Source: Porticoccus sp964276025 (lineage in GTDB: Bacteria; Pseudomonadota; Gammaproteobacteria; Pseudomonadales; Porticoccaceae). From it: a DNA stretch of 64,000 nucleotides. The DNA is taken from the NCBI GenBank assembly GCA_964276025.1, contig CAXYDD010000002.1, positions 620,001 to 684,000 of the forward strand. The letters are read 5' to 3'. The notes beneath the pieces are model-generated. The model ran no database searches and had not been told where the DNA came from. It saw nothing but the letters and a program-made list of their open reading frames with translations. How positions within the stretch are numbered: the first letter of the stretch is position 1; each line of letters begins with the position of its first letter. Position numbers and translations under genes: made by a program. Of this stretch, positions 45,847 through 55,440 are shown one piece after another.

Positions 45847-47058
45847 TCAGTATTTTTTAAAAATTAATGTTGCATTAGTTCCACCAAACCCAAAACTATT
45901 ACTCATAACATTCTTCAAATTAGCGTTATCTACTCGACTGTCTAAAATTGGTATACCTGAAGCTTCAGGATCGAGATTATCAAGATTTGCGGATGCACAA
46001 ATAAAACCACTTTCCATCATCAGTAAACAATAAATAGCTTCTTGTACTCCAGCAGCTCCAAGACCGTGACCTGATAAAGATTTTGTTGAGCTTATTGGCG
46101 GAATTTTATCACCAAATACATCTTTTATTGCTGACAGTTCTGCCAAATCTCCTACTGGCGTGCTAGTGCCATGTGTGTTTATGTAATCAATTTTATCATC
46201 AGATGTTTCCATTGCCATTTTCATTGATCGAGATGCTCCTTCACCCGAAGGAGCAACCATATCATAGCCATCTGAAGTAGCTCCATAACCAGTAATCTCA
46301 GCATAAATTTTTGCACCTCTGGCTATAGCATGCTCTAATTCTTCAACTACCAGGCACCCTGCACCTACTCCTGGAACAAAACCATCTCTGTCAGCATCAT
46401 AAGCTCTGGATGCTATTTCAGGGGTATCATTGTATTTACTTGAGAGTGCTCCCATAGCATCAAACATACCTGCCATTGACCAATGCATATCTTCTGCACC
46501 GCCAGCAAACACCATGTCCTGCTTACCCATTTGTATTAGCTCCATAGCATGGCCGATAGAATGAGCACTAGTGGCACAAGCAGATGAAATTGAGTAATTT
46601 ATTCCTTTTATTTTAAACGGTGTTGCTAAGCATGCAGAAACAGTACTAGCCATTATCTGCGTAACTCTATACGGTCCAGCACGCTTTATTCCTCGATCAC
46701 GCATAACATCAATTGTTTCAGTAAACATTTCACCCGAAACACCACCGGATCCCATAACTAGGCCGGTTCGAATATTAGATACTTGGTTATCAGCCAAACT
46801 GGCATCCGCTATCGCATTTTCCATTGCAATATAACCATAAGAGGCTGATGGCCCCATAAATCTGGAAATTTTTCTATCGATATGTTCCGCTATATCTAAA
46901 TCTAGTTTGGCTGCAACATTACATCGCAAACCCATTTCTTTGAATTCTTCCTGGAAAGCTATACCTGATTTACATTCATAAAGTGACTTGGTAACAGTTT
47001 CTTTATCGTTACCTAAGCAAGAAACAATACCCATTCCAGTTATTACCACTCGTTTCAT
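45847..47058 (-). CDS. fabB: 3-oxoacyl-ACP synthase I
   Basis: Condensing enzyme needed for unsaturated fatty acids. It has the active Cys in ISSACATSAHSIG, His in THGTSTPVGD and STKSLSGHGLGAAG, and the FGFGGTNAT end. AGGGG lies six bases before the ATG at 47058; the longer frame to 47076 is less likely. With fabA upstream it forms the fabAB pair, which is diagnostic of gammaproteobacteria and some alphas. Confidence 0.96.
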   Translation of the reverse strand: MKRVVITGMGIVSCLGNDKETVTKSLYECKSGIAFQEEFKEMGLRCNVAAKLDLDIAEHIDRKISRFMGPSASYGYIAMENAIADASLADNQVSNIRTGLVMGSGGVSGEMFTETIDVMRDRGIKRAGPYRVTQIMASTVSACLATPFKIKGINYSISSACATSAHSIGHAMELIQMGKQDMVFAGGAEDMHWSMAGMFDAMGALSSKYNDTPEIASRAYDADRDGFVPGVGAGCLVVEELEHAIARGAKIYAEITGYGATSDGYDMVAPSGEGASRSMKMAMETSDDKIDYINTHGTSTPVGDLAELSAIKDVFGDKIPPISSTKSLSGHGLGAAGVQEAIYCLLMMESGFICASANLDNLDPEASGIPILDSRVDNANLKNVMSNSFGFGGTNATLIFKKY

Positions 47059-47142
47059 TTTATGCCCCTGGATCATTTAATAATTCAGATATCTGTGTAT
47101 CCAGAAATCTGAATGCTTTAACCTTGATTATAATATAAACGT

Positions 47143-47673
47143 TTAAAAGTTGTCAGTTGAATCAAATAACCCAACTCGAAGATCTTTTGCAGAATAAATT
47201 TCTCTGCCATCTACGGATACAGTTCCGTCCGCTATAACCATTTTTAGCTTTCGCTCTACTACTCGTGATACATCAATTCTATAGGTTACAAGTTTAGCAG
47301 TAGGAAGAATTTGCCCTACAAATTTAACTTCTCCAGAACCAAGAGCTCTTCCCCTTCCTTGGTTACCTTTCCATGCTAAGAAAAAACCAGTTAACTGCCA
47401 CATAGCGTCTAGACCTAAGCAACCAGGCATGACAGGATCCCCTTCAAAATGGCAACCAAAAAACCATAAATCTGGTTTTATATCTAGCTCAGCAACCATA
47501 GTCCCTTTACCGTACTTTCCTTCGGTAGCATTAATATGAGTTATTCTATCTACCATTAGCATATTATGACCAGGAAGCTGGGCGTTCCCTTCACCAAAGA
47601 GGTTCCCTTTGCTACAAGAGATTAGCTCATCATAATCATAGGAGTTTTGTGATTGCGGGATAAAAATTGTCAT
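47143..47673 (-). CDS. fabA: 3-hydroxydecanoyl-ACP dehydratase/isomerase
   Basis: Dehydrates 3-hydroxydecanoyl-ACP and isomerises the double bond to cis-3, the branch point to unsaturated lipids. It has the catalytic His in WFFGCHFEGDPVMPG and Asp in LGLDAMWQL, plus GSGEVKF. 176 aa, standard. It is 84 bp before fabB on the same strand. Confidence 0.96.
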   Translation of the reverse strand: MTIFIPQSQNSYDYDELISCSKGNLFGEGNAQLPGHNMLMVDRITHINATEGKYGKGTMVAELDIKPDLWFFGCHFEGDPVMPGCLGLDAMWQLTGFFLAWKGNQGRGRALGSGEVKFVGQILPTAKLVTYRIDVSRVVERKLKMVIADGTVSVDGREIYSAKDLRVGLFDSTDNF

Positions 47674-47836
47674 TAATTACTTAGCCTTTTTTATATTACG
47701 TTTAGTTGCCTAAAAAATTTACCACTAATTAATTTAGAATTTAATCTGATATAACCAGTTAAGTCCAGAAATACAAAGTAGCACTCTAATCTAATGATTC
47801 CTTAAAAATTGAATTGACTTACATTTTGCAAACAAT

Positions 47837-48799
47837 TCAATATTTTCGATCAATCGAAAATTCAGCGAGCTGCAACATTGCTTTTTTTTCTTTGCTTGCA
47901 GGAAAATCCGCCAAACATCGCTTAGCATCCATGGCGTGTTTTTTTGCACAAGACATACTGTAGTCGATAGCCCCAGTTTCTTTAATAATAGTTAAAATGT
48001 TCTTTAAATCTCCAATATTAGCATTCTTTATAGCTTCTTGGATCACAATTTTTTGAGAATTTTTCCCATTTTTCATCGCGTAAATTAGCGGTAAGGTCGT
48101 TTTACCTTCTGCTAAATCATCACCAATATTCTTGCCTAAATTTTCAGAATCACCATTATAGTCCAAAACGTCATCCATCAACTGAAAGGCCATCCCTATA
48201 TTTCTTCCGTAACTACTTAAAGATTTAATATGGTTTGACTTAGATTCGGCAATAATTGCACCTATTTTTGTAGCTGCATCGAAAAGTATGGCTGTTTTTT
48301 TAAATATTACTTCTCTGTATATGTCTTCAGATACATTTGGGTTTTTAGCATTAGCAAGTTGCTGGACTTCGCCTTCAGATATAGCATTGGTGGTGTCTGC
48401 GATAGTTCGCATCACATCTAAGTTACCAACCCCAACAAGCATTTGAAATGCCCGTGAATAAAGAAAATCACCAACAAGCACACTAGGAGCATTTCCAAAC
48501 TTAATATTTGCAGTTGCTTTTCCACGGCGAAGATCAGATGTGTCTACAACATCATCATGGAGTAAAGTAGCTGTATGTATAAATTCAACAATAGCTGCGA
48601 GGTATAGATGATTCGATCCCTTATACCCAGAAATTTTAGCACTCAAAATAACTAATAGTGGCCTCATACGCTTGCCACCACCATCAATGATATATTGACC
48701 AATGTTTTCAATCAGGTTTACTTCAGAATTTAATCGGTTAACGATTATACTGTTAACCTCTTCAAATTCAGATTTGACTACTTCATGAAATGGCAGCAT
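47837..48799 (-). CDS. ispB: Octaprenyl diphosphate synthase
   Basis: Makes the ubiquinone side chain. First Asp-rich motif LLHDDVVDTSDLRRG, second QLMDDVLDYNGD, with GGKRMRPLL near the start and EGKTTLPLIYAM later. 320 aa. It is divergent from rplU, the same arrangement as ispB-rplU in E. coli. Confidence 0.94.
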   Translation of the reverse strand: MLPFHEVVKSEFEEVNSIIVNRLNSEVNLIENIGQYIIDGGGKRMRPLLVILSAKISGYKGSNHLYLAAIVEFIHTATLLHDDVVDTSDLRRGKATANIKFGNAPSVLVGDFLYSRAFQMLVGVGNLDVMRTIADTTNAISEGEVQQLANAKNPNVSEDIYREVIFKKTAILFDAATKIGAIIAESKSNHIKSLSSYGRNIGMAFQLMDDVLDYNGDSENLGKNIGDDLAEGKTTLPLIYAMKNGKNSQKIVIQEAIKNANIGDLKNILTIIKETGAIDYSMSCAKKHAMDAKRCLADFPASKEKKAMLQLAEFSIDRKY

Positions 48800-48867
48800 G
48801 CCAATAACCTTAACAATTTATGTAGGTTCATTATAACAATATATAGATATTTTATAAAAATTTATTC

Positions 48868-48896
48868 TTGCGATTGAAGTGGGTTTGTCTTAGAAT
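48868..48896 (+). promoter_or_regulatory. Sigma-70 promoter of rplU-rpmA
   Basis: -35 TTGCGA (48868-48873), 17-base spacer, -10 TAGAAT (48891-48896). Transcription would begin near 48903, giving a leader of about 70 bases that could fold, before GGAG and the rplU ATG. Confidence 0.7.
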
Positions 48897-48973
48897 TCAC
48901 GACCTCGTAAAACCGGCCTGAAGAAATAGTTTTTTAGGCGCAAACTGGTTATTACGAATACGGAGAAAACTCT

Positions 48974-49498
48974 ATGTACGCAGTTATAAAAAGTGGCGGT
49001 AAACAGCATCGTGTTGAAGAAGGCGAATTCCTTCGTGTAGAAAAACTGGACATAGCAACAGGTGAAAAAATTGACTTTGATGAAGTGCTCATGGTCACAA
49101 ACGGCGATGACGTCAAAATAGGCACACCTTTTTTAGCTGGGGTAAAAGTTACTGCAGAAATATTGACTCACGGTCGTGCTGATAAAGTAAAGATAATTAA
49201 GTTCAACCGTCGTAAACATAGTAGAAAACAAATGGGCCATCGTCAGTGGTTCACTGAAATCAAGATTATTAGTATAGGTTCTGATATACCAAAAGCAGAA
49301 GCTAAACCAAAGACTGTAGCCAAACCAAAGACTGCAGCCAAACCAAAGACTACAGCCAAACCAAAGACTACAGCCAAACCAAAGACTGCGGCTAAACCAA
49401 AGACTGTAGCTAAACCGAAGACTGTAGCTAAATCAAAGACTGTAGCTAAACCGAAGACTGTAGCTAAATCAAAGATTAAGACTGAAGATAAAAAATAG
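48974..49498 (+). CDS. rplU: 50S ribosomal protein L21 with long hexapeptide-repeat tail
   Basis: The first about 103 residues are normal L21 (YAVIKSGGKQHRVEEGEFL, RRKHSRKQMGHRQ). A 70-residue tail follows, with ten copies of a hexapeptide of the form x-Ala-Lys-Pro-Lys-Thr. Normal L21 ends near residue 103, so the tail is extra. It is very basic and flexible, like histone H1 or AlgP tails. GGAG stands before the ATG. It is followed by rpmA after nine bases. Confidence 0.96.
   Translation: MYAVIKSGGKQHRVEEGEFLRVEKLDIATGEKIDFDEVLMVTNGDDVKIGTPFLAGVKVTAEILTHGRADKVKIIKFNRRKHSRKQMGHRQWFTEIKIISIGSDIPKAEAKPKTVAKPKTAAKPKTTAKPKTTAKPKTAAKPKTVAKPKTVAKSKTVAKPKTVAKSKIKTEDKK
49298..49477 (+). repeat. Ten tandem 18-bp units inside rplU
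   Basis: Each unit encodes a hexapeptide such as VAKPKT, AAKPKT or VAKSKT. Units differ mainly at the first codon and by silent third-base changes (gcc/gct, cca/ccg), so the array is prone to slippage and copy number may vary between strains. Confidence 0.9.
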
Positions 49499-49507
49499 GA
49501 GAGCATT

Positions 49508-49765
49508 ATGGCTCATAAGAAAGCTGGTGGTAGTACAAGAAACGGACGCGATTCCGAAAGTAAAAGACTCGGTGTCAAATGCTACGGTGGTGAGAATGTT
49601 TCTGCTGGAAGCATTATTGTAAGACAGCGTGGAACAAAGTTCTATGCTGGAACCAATGCAGGTATTGGTCGAGATCATACAATTTTCGCAACTAGCACCG
49701 GAGAAGTGAAATTTTCAACTAAAGGCCCAAAAAATCGAAAATATGTTGATATTATTTCTGCATAA
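49508..49765 (+). CDS. rpmA: 50S ribosomal protein L27
   Basis: 85 aa: AHKKAGGSTRNGRDSESKRLG and VRQRGTKFYAGTNAGIGRDHT are standard. The N-terminus reaches the peptidyl-transferase site. Nine bases after rplU, followed by a terminator. Confidence 0.97.
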   Translation: MAHKKAGGSTRNGRDSESKRLGVKCYGGENVSAGSIIVRQRGTKFYAGTNAGIGRDHTIFATSTGEVKFSTKGPKNRKYVDIISA

Positions 49766-49818
49766 TATTCTTTAACTTCCCGTGGAAATTTTAATTAAGA
49801 ATTATTTTAATAGTATTA

Positions 49819-49836
49819 AGATCATTTCAATGATCT
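49819..49836. other. Perfect 8-bp hairpin before the rpmA terminator
   Basis: AGATCATT, TC, AATGATCT: an 18-bp palindrome with a two-base loop, seven bases before the terminator stem. Possibly an RNA 3'-end protecting stem-loop or a weak second terminator; no T run directly follows. Confidence 0.5.
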
Positions 49837-49842
49837 AATTTT

Positions 49843-49866
49843 AACCCTGCGAAAGCGGGGTTTTTT
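49843..49866 (+). terminator. Intrinsic terminator of rplU-rpmA
   Basis: AACCCTGC, loop GAAA, GCGGGGTT, then TTTT and further T. The GNRA tetraloop and one G-T pair make a stable stem. It separates rplU-rpmA from obgE. Confidence 0.88.
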
Positions 49867-49901
49867 ATTTTTGATAAAAAATATATTAGTGGTTGGAATT
49901 T

Positions 49902-51041
49902 ATGAAGTTTGTTGACGAAACAACTATACATGTGCAGGCAGGCCGTGGTGGAAACGGTTGCCTTAGTTTTCGTCGTGAAAAATTTATCGAAAAAGGTGGT
50001 CCTGACGGTGGTGACGGTGGTGACGGTGGTAATGTTTACTTGGAAGGAGACAGCAGTCTTAATACTCTAGTAGATTTTCGCTTTCAGCGTAACTTTAACG
50101 CTGAAAGTGGGGAGACGGGAAAACCAAAGAACTGTACTGGAAGAGGTGGTAATGATTTGATCCTTAAGGTACCTGTGGGTACAACTGTCATAGACGAAGA
50201 TACCCAAGAAACACTCGGCGATATAACAGGTAATGGAGATCATTTATTAGTAGCTAAGGCTGGCTTCCATGGTTTGGGTAATACTCGTTATAAATCGAGT
50301 ACTAATCGTGCACCTAGACAAACTTCACCTGGTTCCGATGGAGAATTTCGTCATCTTAAGCTCGAACTAAAAATCTTGGCTGATGTTGGTTTACTTGGGC
50401 TTCCAAATGCAGGTAAATCAACTTTTATTCGATCTGTATCAGCAGCTCGTCCAAAGGTAGCAGATTATCCTTTTACCACCTTGGTTCCAAATTTAGGGGT
50501 AGTTAGCGCGGAAAAACATCGTAGTTTTGTGATTGCTGATATTCCAGGTTTAGTTCAAGGAGCTGCAGACGGAGCAGGTCTAGGCATTCGTTTTTTGAAA
50601 CATTTAACTAGAACACGAATATTGCTCCATTTAGTTGATATGCTTCCAGCTGATGGCTCCTGCCCTATCAATAATATTAAGGTTATTGAAAATGAACTAG
50701 ATTTGTTCAGTCATACACTTTATTGTCGAGAGCGCTGGTTGGTATTAAACAAAATTGACCTGCTATTAGAGAGTGAAAGAAAAAATAAATGTGCTGAAGT
50801 AGTAAAAAAATTAGGTTGGACTGGCTCTGTATATTATATATCTGGTATAAATTCTATTGGAACCGATACTTTGTGCCAAGATATAATGAATCATCTTGAT
50901 AAGTCCTGGAATGCTGAGCAAGAGGACCCAGATAGAGCCGCACATGAACTAGAAAATCAGTCAAAGATGCAAGTCGAAGCCAGAAATAGAATAGAAATGC
51001 TCAAGGAGTCATCATTATCATTTGATAATGAAATCAAATAA
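49902..51041 (+). CDS. obgE: GTPase ObgE/CgtA
   Basis: Assembly GTPase for the 50S subunit, also linked to stringent response and replication. The Gly-rich Obg domain (VQAGRGGNGCLSFRREKF, GPDGGDGGDGGNVYL) is followed by the G domain with GLPNAGKSTF, DIPGLV and NKIDLL. The ATG at 49902 starts the normal MKFVDE; the TTG three codons earlier is less likely. 379 aa. Confidence 0.96.
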   Translation: MKFVDETTIHVQAGRGGNGCLSFRREKFIEKGGPDGGDGGDGGNVYLEGDSSLNTLVDFRFQRNFNAESGETGKPKNCTGRGGNDLILKVPVGTTVIDEDTQETLGDITGNGDHLLVAKAGFHGLGNTRYKSSTNRAPRQTSPGSDGEFRHLKLELKILADVGLLGLPNAGKSTFIRSVSAARPKVADYPFTTLVPNLGVVSAEKHRSFVIADIPGLVQGAADGAGLGIRFLKHLTRTRILLHLVDMLPADGSCPINNIKVIENELDLFSHTLYCRERWLVLNKIDLLLESERKNKCAEVVKKLGWTGSVYYISGINSIGTDTLCQDIMNHLDKSWNAEQEDPDRAAHELENQSKMQVEARNRIEMLKESSLSFDNEIK

Positions 51042-51094
51042 GTGTTTTTCAAAATAATTAAAGTTTTTAGAGAAAAAATTTAGCTGAGTAATGT

Positions 51095-52219
51095 ATGGTA
51101 AATAATAGAGATTGTATAAAAAACTCAAAAAGATGGGTTATTAAAATCGGAAGTGCTCTGCTTACAGATGACGGTAGTGGGCTTGATAAGAAAGCTATCA
51201 GTTTGTGGGTAGAACAAATAGTGCGTCAGCTTGATAATGGAATAGAAATTATAATTGTTTCTTCTGGTGCGGTAGCAGAGGGCATGTCTCGACTTAACTG
51301 GATCGATAGACCCAAATCTGTTCATGGATTGCAAGTCGCTGCCGCTGTTGGGCAAGCAGGACTTATTCAGGCTTATGAGTCGCAATTTCAAGAATACGAC
51401 CGAAATACCGCTCAGATTTTGTTAGATCACGATGATATTTCAAATCGTGAGCGTTATTTGAATGTAAGAAATACTCTTCAAGAATTGATTAAATTAGGCG
51501 TCGTACCTGTTATTAACGAAAACGACACTGTTGCTACTGATCAAATTCGTTTTGGAGATAATGATACTTTGGCCGCCCTAGTTGCCAATATTATAGATGC
51601 TGATCTATTAGTTATACTTACTGACCAAGATGGCCTTTTTGATGCAGACCCAAGAAAAAATCCAAATGCAGAATTGGTTAGTACTGGAAATTCTCAAGAT
51701 CAATCTCTATATGAGCTAGCCGGGTCGTCTAGTACTCTTGGTAGAGGAGGCATGATCACAAAACTTAAAGCAGCCAAGCTCGCCGCTCGCTCAGGTGCAA
51801 ATACTATTATAGCAGGAGGTAGGGTTAATCAGATCTTGTCTCGGTTATCAGAAGGGGAAACATTGGGCACTATGTTAATATCTGATAAAGAACCAATCGC
51901 AGCACGAAAGCAATGGTTGGTAGGTAGACTAAAAGCTAGCGGCTCTATGACACTGGATTTAGGCGCCTCAAAGATGCTCACCAATCATGGAAAAAGTCTT
52001 CTTCCTGTGGGGGTTCTATCTGTCCAAGGCACATTTCACAAGGGAGACCTCGTAACATGTATTGATGAAAAGGGGTTAGAGATCGCTAGAGGTCTTGTTA
52101 ATTACAGTTCTGAAGAAAGTGCAAAAATTTTAGGTAAAAGTAGCGAAATGATCTTGGATGAATTAGGTTATTGTGATGCTGAAGAATTAATTCATAGAGA
52201 TAATTTAGTACTATGCTAA
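51095..52219 (+). CDS. proB: Glutamate 5-kinase with PUA domain
   Basis: First step of proline synthesis. The amino-acid kinase core shows VIKIGSALLT, VSSGAVAEGM, NENDTVATDQIRFGDND and GRGGMITKLKAA. A C-terminal PUA domain (SLLPVGVLSVQGTF...) follows. 374 aa. It is 53 bp after obgE, the same pairing as in pseudomonads, and converges with rpsT. Confidence 0.95.
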   Translation: MVNNRDCIKNSKRWVIKIGSALLTDDGSGLDKKAISLWVEQIVRQLDNGIEIIIVSSGAVAEGMSRLNWIDRPKSVHGLQVAAAVGQAGLIQAYESQFQEYDRNTAQILLDHDDISNRERYLNVRNTLQELIKLGVVPVINENDTVATDQIRFGDNDTLAALVANIIDADLLVILTDQDGLFDADPRKNPNAELVSTGNSQDQSLYELAGSSSTLGRGGMITKLKAAKLAARSGANTIIAGGRVNQILSRLSEGETLGTMLISDKEPIAARKQWLVGRLKASGSMTLDLGASKMLTNHGKSLLPVGVLSVQGTFHKGDLVTCIDEKGLEIARGLVNYSSEESAKILGKSSEMILDELGYCDAEELIHRDNLVLC

Positions 52220-52228
52220 TTTTATAAT

Positions 52229-52498
52229 CTAATTAGCCGAAAGAGCTTTTATTTTTTTGTTTAATCTACTTTTATGACGAGCAGCTTTATTTTTGTGGAT
52301 AATACCTTTGTCTGCAAAGCAATCAAGCATGGGGACTACTTCATTATATGCATCTTTTGCCACTTCAATTTTACCCGACTCGATGGCAGCATCTGTCTTT
52401 TTCAAATAGGTTCTGATCATAGAGCGTAATCCGCCATTATGCCTACGATTCTTTTCATTTTGCCGCGCTCTTTTGCGTGCTTGTGATGAATTGGCCAC
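52229..52498 (-). CDS. rpsT: 30S ribosomal protein S20
   Basis: 89 aa: ANSSQARKRARQNEKNRRHN and NKAARHKSRLNKKI. Basic, all-helical, binds 16S rRNA. The 251 bp between it and murJ contain the two divergent starts and no gene. Confidence 0.97.
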   Translation of the reverse strand: MANSSQARKRARQNEKNRRHNGGLRSMIRTYLKKTDAAIESGKIEVAKDAYNEVVPMLDCFADKGIIHKNKAARHKSRLNKKIKALSAN

Positions 52499-52749
52499 CT
52501 AATGCTCCTTATTAGATTATACTAAATTTATACAGACATACTTCTAAGGCGCGAGAATATACAATGTTTATCTGTGCTTATCAATATGAATTACGATGAA
52601 ATCTTCATAAAGATAATTAAATCATGTGTCATAGCTGTTCATTTTAAGAGTAAAATTAGGTTTTCATATGAGCAAAAGAATAATCAAATGCTTTTAATAG
52701 ATCATCTTAAAGCCCAGTTTAAATTATTCAAGTTATCGGAGTTGATATT

Positions 52750-54360
52750 TTGAAGGGTCAGGATATTGATCATAAAGCTGAGAAAGCTGATCTTAGACCT
52801 GGGTCAGCCAAGCTTCTTAGATCAAGCAGTATAGTATCTTTTATGACAATGTGTTCAAGATTGGCTGGCTTAATGCGTGATGTAGTTATAGCAAGATTTA
52901 TTGGCGCAGATGCTATGGCAGATGCTTTTTTTGTAGCATTCAAAATTCCTAATTTCTTTCGTCGCTTGTTTTCTGAGGGTGCATTTTCTCAAGCATTTGT
53001 ACCAGTTTTAGCAGAATATAAAGAGTCTGGTAATAAGGCTGCAGTAAAAGCCCTTGTTGATACAGTATCTGGGGTTCTGGGCTCAGTACTTATTGCAGTT
53101 ACAATTTTCGTCGTAATAGCTTCACCTCTAGTTACAGGCATCTTTGCATTTGGATTTTGGTTAGAAGATCCTGAAAAATTTTCTGCTGCTAGTGATATGT
53201 TGAGAATAACATTCCCTTATTTGCTTTTAATATCACTGACAGGTTTCGCTGGAGCTATTTTGAATAGCTATGAGAGATTTGCTGTTCCAGCTATTACTCC
53301 AATTTTTTTGAATCTCTCCCTAATAGTAGCTGCGATTTTTATCTCCCCCTGGTTTGATAGGCCAGTTTATGCTCTTGCTTGGGGAGTCCTAGCTGCAGGT
53401 ATAATTCAGCTCTTATTCCAGTTGCCTTTCCTTGCTAAAATTCGCATGGTACCTTCTCCACGAATATCTTGGGAAGATAAAGGAGTAGTAAAGATTTTGA
53501 GCTTGATGGCACCTGCAATTTTTGGGGTTTCAGTAAGTCAAATAAATCTTTTACTAGATACGATGATAGCTTCATTTCTTCCGACAGGAAGTATTTCATG
53601 GCTTTACTACTCTGACCGATTAGCTGAGCTTCCTTTGGGTGTATTTGGTGTAGCTATTGCTACTGTTATATTGCCTAATTTATCAAAGCAACATGTATCT
53701 GATAATCTAGAAAAATTTAGTGCAACACTAGATTGGGCTATTCGTCTGGTGTTTCTTGTTGCAATACCTGCTGCATTAGCATTGATAATCTTAGCCGAAC
53801 CGATTTTGATATCACTTTTTTACTATGGAGAGGTTATGACCCCCAGGGATATGTCTATGGCTACATTTAGTTTGCGCGCTTATTCAGCAGGCGTCGTAGC
53901 TTTCATGCTAATAAAGGTGTTAGCCCCTGGATACTTTTCCCGTCAAGATGTTAAAACTCCAGTTCGCATTGGTGTCATTGCGCTCGTTGTAAATATGGGC
54001 CTAAATATAATATTAGTTGTACCGCTACATTTTTACCTCGGAATTGGTCATGTAGGATTGGCCTTAGCAACAACATTGGCCGCTATATTAAATAGTTTTT
54101 TACTCTTTAAAGGTTTGCGTAAGAATGATATCTATAAGCCAGAGGAAGGTTGGCGTAAATTTTTAGTAATATTACTTAATGCAAATATTGCGATGTGTAT
54201 TTGCTTATATGTGCTAATTAGTTATTCGAATAGCTGGTTTGATATGGCTTGGTGGGAAAGAGCAAGCTCATTAGGCACGATCTGTATCACAGGCGCAGTC
54301 GTTTATATTTTTATGCTTTTTGTGAGTGGCTTTCGGGCTTCGCACCTTAAAAACAAATAA
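52750..54360 (+). CDS. murJ: Lipid II flippase MurJ
   Basis: Moves lipid II across the inner membrane. 536 aa with about 14 helices; conserved SRLAGLMRDVVIARFIGAD, FFVAFKIPNFFRRLFSEGAF and YYSDRLAELPLGVFGVAIA. The start is TTG at 52750 with CGGAG eight bases upstream, which decides it over downstream ATG codons. The N-terminal 30 residues (KGQDIDHKAEKADLRPGSAK) are longer than in E. coli. Confidence 0.95.
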   Translation: MKGQDIDHKAEKADLRPGSAKLLRSSSIVSFMTMCSRLAGLMRDVVIARFIGADAMADAFFVAFKIPNFFRRLFSEGAFSQAFVPVLAEYKESGNKAAVKALVDTVSGVLGSVLIAVTIFVVIASPLVTGIFAFGFWLEDPEKFSAASDMLRITFPYLLLISLTGFAGAILNSYERFAVPAITPIFLNLSLIVAAIFISPWFDRPVYALAWGVLAAGIIQLLFQLPFLAKIRMVPSPRISWEDKGVVKILSLMAPAIFGVSVSQINLLLDTMIASFLPTGSISWLYYSDRLAELPLGVFGVAIATVILPNLSKQHVSDNLEKFSATLDWAIRLVFLVAIPAALALIILAEPILISLFYYGEVMTPRDMSMATFSLRAYSAGVVAFMLIKVLAPGYFSRQDVKTPVRIGVIALVVNMGLNIILVVPLHFYLGIGHVGLALATTLAAILNSFLLFKGLRKNDIYKPEEGWRKFLVILLNANIAMCICLYVLISYSNSWFDMAWWERASSLGTICITGAVVYIFMLFVSGFRASHLKNK

Positions 54361-54474
54361 ACTAGCTACAGATCATGGAAAAGCAAAGCTTTACGTTAAT
54401 ATAATTCAGAACTAATCTATTTTTAATTTCCCTAGATGGGTATAATTTTGCTTCGTTTTTTAAATCGATGGTAA

Positions 54475-55440
54475 GTGATTAAATACAAGAACAAGTTCAT
54501 CAGGGGCTTACATAACTTAAAGCCTGCCCAAATTGGCTGTGTTGCAACCATTGGATCTTTTGATGGCGTCCATCTTGGTCATCGAGCTATATTGAAGCAA
54601 CTCATAAGTAAAGCTAAAGAACTAGAGCTTCCATCAGTCGTGATGATATTTGAGCCACAGCCACAAGAATTTTTTTCAGGCGAACAGGCGCCAGCAAGAT
54701 TGATGCGCTTGCGAGAAAAGGTTGAAGAATTCATTAAAGTTGGAATTGATAAAGTTTTTTGTTTGCAGTTTAACCGCTCTTTACGAGGTTTATCTGCAAC
54801 AGACTTTATTGAGCAGGTTTTGGTATCAGGTTTAAAAATCCAATATCTTGTTGTAGGCGATGACTTCAGATTTGGACACGATAGAAGTGGAAATTTTCAG
54901 TTACTAAAGAGATTTGGGAAAAAAAATAATTTTGAAGTTATCGATACTTGTACTATGGAACACAAAGGTGAACGAATTAGCAGCACCAGAATACGTTCAG
55001 CTCTAGAGGCATCAAAGTTTAATCTTGCAGAACAGTTATTGGGAGAACCATATAGAATCACAGGTTGTGTTGTTTATGGGCAGAGACTTGGAAGAGAAAT
55101 TGGAGTACCCACTGCTAATGTTCAGTTACAGCGTTTTAGTGCGCCATTACAAGGAGTATTTATAGTGCAAGTTTATATCGATAAGCGCTGTTTGTCGGGT
55201 GTTGCTAACGTCGGTATCAGACCAACCATAGGCGACCTTATTAAGCCTGTACTTGAGGTTCATCTGATAGATTTTAATGAAGATATATACGGGCAAAGGA
55301 TACATGTTGAATTTAAATCTAAAATTCGTGACGAAAAAAATTTTCCTTCTCTAGATTTAATGGTTGCGGAAATACACCGTGATATTCAACATGCCAAGCA
55401 ATATTTTTCTACACAACCAAAAAAGATATTAAAAAAATGA
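54475..55440 (+). CDS. ribF: Riboflavin kinase / FAD synthetase
   Basis: Bifunctional: FMN adenylyltransferase (IGSFDGVHLGHRAIL, VGDDFRFG, RISSTRIR) and C-terminal flavokinase (GREIGVPTANVQ, PLQGVFIV). A GTG start at 54475 keeps the family N-terminus (FIRGLHNLKPAQ). No FMN riboswitch fold was seen in the 114 bases upstream. Overlaps the ileS ATG by four bases. Confidence 0.95.
   Translation: MIKYKNKFIRGLHNLKPAQIGCVATIGSFDGVHLGHRAILKQLISKAKELELPSVVMIFEPQPQEFFSGEQAPARLMRLREKVEEFIKVGIDKVFCLQFNRSLRGLSATDFIEQVLVSGLKIQYLVVGDDFRFGHDRSGNFQLLKRFGKKNNFEVIDTCTMEHKGERISSTRIRSALEASKFNLAEQLLGEPYRITGCVVYGQRLGREIGVPTANVQLQRFSAPLQGVFIVQVYIDKRCLSGVANVGIRPTIGDLIKPVLEVHLIDFNEDIYGQRIHVEFKSKIRDEKNFPSLDLMVAEIHRDIQHAKQYFSTQPKKILKK

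Noticed and set aside
49298..49477. Possible CRISPR or satellite array
   Set aside because: Units are 18 bp with no spacers and are in frame within rplU.
49243..49506. Minus-strand frame with repeated VFGLAT units opposite rplU
   Set aside because: It is the antisense image of the L21 hexapeptide repeats, with no start signal of its own.
54361..54474. FMN riboswitch before ribF
   Set aside because: The stretch is too short and shows none of the conserved FMN-element pieces.
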